This document shows positions 14,753-16,627 of a DNA stretch of 16,627 bases, piece after piece. This stretch comes from Bifidobacteriaceae bacterium (lineage in GTDB: Bacteria; Actinomycetota; Actinomycetes; Actinomycetales; WQXJ01). The translations under genes and the position numbers were made by a program. The notes under the pieces were generated by a model. That model searched no databases, was not told the origin of the DNA, and worked only from the letters and a program-made list of their open reading frames with translations. Where the stretch lies: assembly GCA_031268115.1 (NCBI GenBank), contig JAIRXV010000313.1, positions 1 through 16,627 on the forward strand. Reading direction: 5' to 3'. How positions within the stretch are numbered: position 1 is the first letter of the stretch; each line of letters begins with the position of its first letter.

Positions 14753-16627
14753 TCAAGCGCCCGTGTGCTCCCCGGGGTTCGTGGTTTCGCTGATGACTTC
14801 ACCCCCCAACTCCTGGAGGATGAGAGGAGCGCCGATCAGGCCGGCCTTCTCCGCATCCGGGTCATCCGGCGATGGCAGTTCGAAATCGGGTTCGCCATCG
14901 GTCTGCGGGTCCGGCGGGGGATCGCCGAATGGTGTGCCTGGGACACTCCAGGCCTCCGCCCCGCCCCTCAGCGCCGGAGATCCGCCACGGCCGGGCGTTA
15001 CGGCGGCCGCGGATCCCCCCTGAGAGGCCGGTGCAAGTTCGCTAGGGGCGCCCGGCCGGACATCTGCCTGGACGTTGGGCAAGGGGTCGCCGGAAACGAC
15101 AGGCCGACCCTCGGTCGAGGATCCGACCGGAAAGCCGCCCGAAGCACCCGGTCCGCCGTCCGCCCGGATGGGTGCGCCGGAAACACGGCCGCCCGAAGCG
15201 CCAGTCCCCTTCGCCCCTCCTCCAGCTCCCCCTCGGTCGGTTCCCATTACATCAGTACCGCTTACGTCAGTACCGCTTACGTCGGGTCCCCCTCCGTCGG
15301 TTCCCCTTCCGTCAGTACCGCTTATGTCGGGTCCCCCTCCGTCGGCCGACGCTCTGTCGGTGCCCCTTCCGTTGGTTCCTCCTCCACCAGGGGACATTTT
15401 GTCAGCGGACGCTCCTCCAGGTCCCCTTCCGTCGGTTCCTCCTCCACCAGCTACCCCGCTGTCAGCGGACGCCCGATAGCTTGCCGTTCCTGCCGCTTGG
15501 GGGTCCCCCGAATTCGGTGAACCCCCCTGAGACTGCCAAGCCGGTGGCCCACCGACGCCCGCCGGGCGGCGCCCCGTAATCGGCGTAGACGGTGTTTCCC
15601 CAGGAACCAAGCGACTGTCAGATGACGCGTTCGCCTGTCCCCAGCCGACCCCTTGAGGCGGGCCCGCGCTTACCTGAGCGCCCGATGCGCGGGCAGAATC
15701 GGGCCCGCTCGGCTCGCCACCGCGATTCACCGGCGAGTGCGCGGCCGGGGCGGCCGGACTCCCGGCGCGCGTTGGCGCTGGTGAGGCGGATGGGTTTCCG
15801 TTCGATCCGACCATTCCCACCCACCGTACGGTCTGGCCAAGGATGTCGGTCGCTGCCTCCGCCAGGCGTTCTTGTGAATGGCCACGCCGGAAGAACTCCA
15901 ACGGACCTGCCGTATCGAACGAGAACACCAAGGCGCCGGTCTCGGCGTGATGAAGTGTCGCGTTATTTCGCATGATCGCGGCAATCGGTCCACGGAGCCG
16001 GGCCAGGATCTTGGGCCAGGCGGCGGTGAGCGCCTCCGGATTGGCCGGGGGGGAGCCCGGCGCGGCCGGGCCGCTGGGCGCATGGGAGGCAGGGAGCCGC
16101 ACCCCAGCTCCAGCGCTCGCATTACTGGTCAATGGCCCCGGGTGGCTAGCAGCGCTACCGCTCGACGGCTTGGCGCCGGGCCGAATCTCGCCGCCCGCCA
16201 AACCCGTGTTGGGTAACTGGCCAGGGACGGCCGCGCCGGGAGTAGGCCAACCGCCCGGTGCGCTGGGATCGCGTAAGACCTCGCCGCCCGCCTGAGGCGT
16301 AGCCTGTTTACTCTCGTTCAAGCCCCCCGCCACCGGCGCCGGCCCGCGCTCTAAGGGACGAATCCCGGCCGCGCTGGCCGGTTGCGGGGCCAAGGCCGAA
16401 GAAGCCTGGGCCTCGCCCGTCCCAGGCGCAGTGGCCGCCCTTGCCGCGCCGGTCGCGCCGGTCGCGCTGGTCGCCCCTGCCGCGCCGGTCACGCTGGCAG
16501 CAGTGGCGAGCATGCGGGCGGCCAGTAGCTCCAACTGCAAACGCGGCGATGTCGCCCCGGTCATCTGCGTCAGTCCCGTGTTTACCGCGTCGGCGGCTCG
16601 GGAAAGGTAGCCCAGACCCATGCGCTG
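14753..16627 (-). CDS. dnaX: DNA polymerase III subunit gamma/tau, C-terminal part (5' end outside window)
   Basis: This is the tail of the clamp-loader ATPase subunit. The frame is open to the window edge, so the ATPase domains lie beyond it. The first visible residues (SRAADAVNTGLTQMTGATSPRLQLELLAARML) match the end of domain III. A low-complexity Ala/Thr/Pro/Gly linker follows. Then comes a folded segment at about 15806-16042 (PEALTAAWPKILARLRGPIAAI to LAEAATDILGQTVRWVGMVG), typical of the tau-specific region in actinomycetes. After that is a very Gly-rich linker with pentapeptide repeats (15236-15340). The C-terminus (EPDFELPSPDDPDAEKAG..LILQELGGEVISE) is acidic and conserved-looking. Family assignment rests on these segments and on recR downstream. 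Confidence 0.88.
   Translation of the reverse strand, partial: QRMGLGYLSRAADAVNTGLTQMTGATSPRLQLELLAARMLATAASVTGAAGATSATGATGAARAATAPGTGEAQASSALAPQPASAAGIRPLERGPAPVAGGLNESKQATPQAGGEVLRDPSAPGGWPTPGAAVPGQLPNTGLAGGEIRPGAKPSSGSAASHPGPLTSNASAGAGVRLPASHAPSGPAAPGSPPANPEALTAAWPKILARLRGPIAAIMRNNATLHHAETGALVFSFDTAGPLEFFRRGHSQERLAEAATDILGQTVRWVGMVGSNGNPSASPAPTRAGSPAAPAAHSPVNRGGEPSGPDSARASGAQVSAGPPQGVGWGQANASSDSRLVPGETPSTPITGRRPAGVGGPPAWQSQGGSPNSGDPQAAGTASYRASADSGVAGGGGTDGRGPGGASADKMSPGGGGTNGRGTDRASADGGGPDISGTDGRGTDGGGPDVSGTDVSGTDVMGTDRGGAGGGAKGTGASGGRVSGAPIRADGGPGASGGFPVGSSTEGRPVVSGDPLPNVQADVRPGAPSELAPASQGGSAAAVTPGRGGSPALRGGAEAWSVPGTPFGDPPPDPQTDGEPDFELPSPDDPDAEKAGLIGAPLILQELGGEVISETTNPGEHTGA
15212..15480. 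repeat. Tandem repeats in the tau linker: 15-bp units within about 60-bp units
   Basis: Between 15236 and 15340 a 15-bp unit repeats, encoding VSGTD/GRGTD/GGGPD pentapeptides. From 15301 to 15480 a roughly 60-bp unit recurs three times: bases 15363-15390 return at 15423-15450, and GTCAGCGGACGC at 15401 returns at 15461. All units are multiples of three, so the frame is kept. Confidence 0.8.

Noticed and set aside
15212..15480. CRISPR array
   Set aside because: The repeats are contiguous, degenerate and in frame within a coding gene, with no unique spacers.
14672..15520. Plus-strand frame with repeated VGSPSVG/VSTAY peptide
   Set aside because: The repetition only reflects the dnaX tandem repeats read from the other strand; there is no ribosome site or family match.

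Overview
The window is GC-rich, gene-dense bacterial chromosome, most likely from an actinomycete (Actinomycetota). The evidence is the base composition, frequent GTG starts, leaderless-type start sites, the recR–DUF5063 pair next to aspartokinase, and a DnaX tail full of Ala/Pro/Gly. I cannot place it to genus. Almost every gene is on the minus strand; the exception is one Nudix-type regulator at 5791-6498. Of the 14 visible stop codons, eight are TGA, six are TAG and none is TAA.

Layout from left to right. (a) 1-398: the start of an ABC exporter gene broken by two in-frame TAG codons. (b) 585-680: a long imperfect palindrome at the end of an EmrB/QacA-type drug-efflux MFS gene. That gene is preceded by its likely MarR-family repressor, which has a 21-bp near-perfect palindrome over its start. 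(c) 2990-3297: about 310 nt without a gene but with seven consecutive hairpins, best read as a candidate structured RNA on the plus strand. (d) A small antibiotic-biosynthesis-monooxygenase (ABM) family gene. (e) 3753-6498: an NAD-kinase-like gene and an SPFH/band-7 gene in one transcription unit, divergent from an NrtR-type Nudix/winged-helix regulator. The regulator and the operon share a compact promoter in which one palindrome supplies the TTGACA -35 box to both sides. (f) 6551-10694: dhaK-dhaL-dhaM, a PTS-type dihydroxyacetone kinase whose DhaM carries a complete Enzyme I. (g) 10872-13252: lysC-asd, the first steps of aspartate-family amino-acid synthesis. (h) 13414-16627: dnaX (cut by the window edge), recR and a DUF5063 gene, with no ybaB between dnaX and recR.

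How the genes fit together. MarR and MFS form a classic repressor/pump pair. The NrtR-type regulator probably senses an NAD-derived ligand and controls the SPFH/NAD-kinase-like operon. DhaKLM should phosphorylate dihydroxyacetone from PEP without separate PtsI or HPr. LysC and Asd act consecutively and are translationally coupled. Several 3' ends share one design, a GC-rich hairpin that includes the stop codon itself.

The most novel-looking items are the NrtR/SPFH/NAD-kinase-like module with its shared operator and the hairpin-rich non-coding stretch beside the MarR gene.
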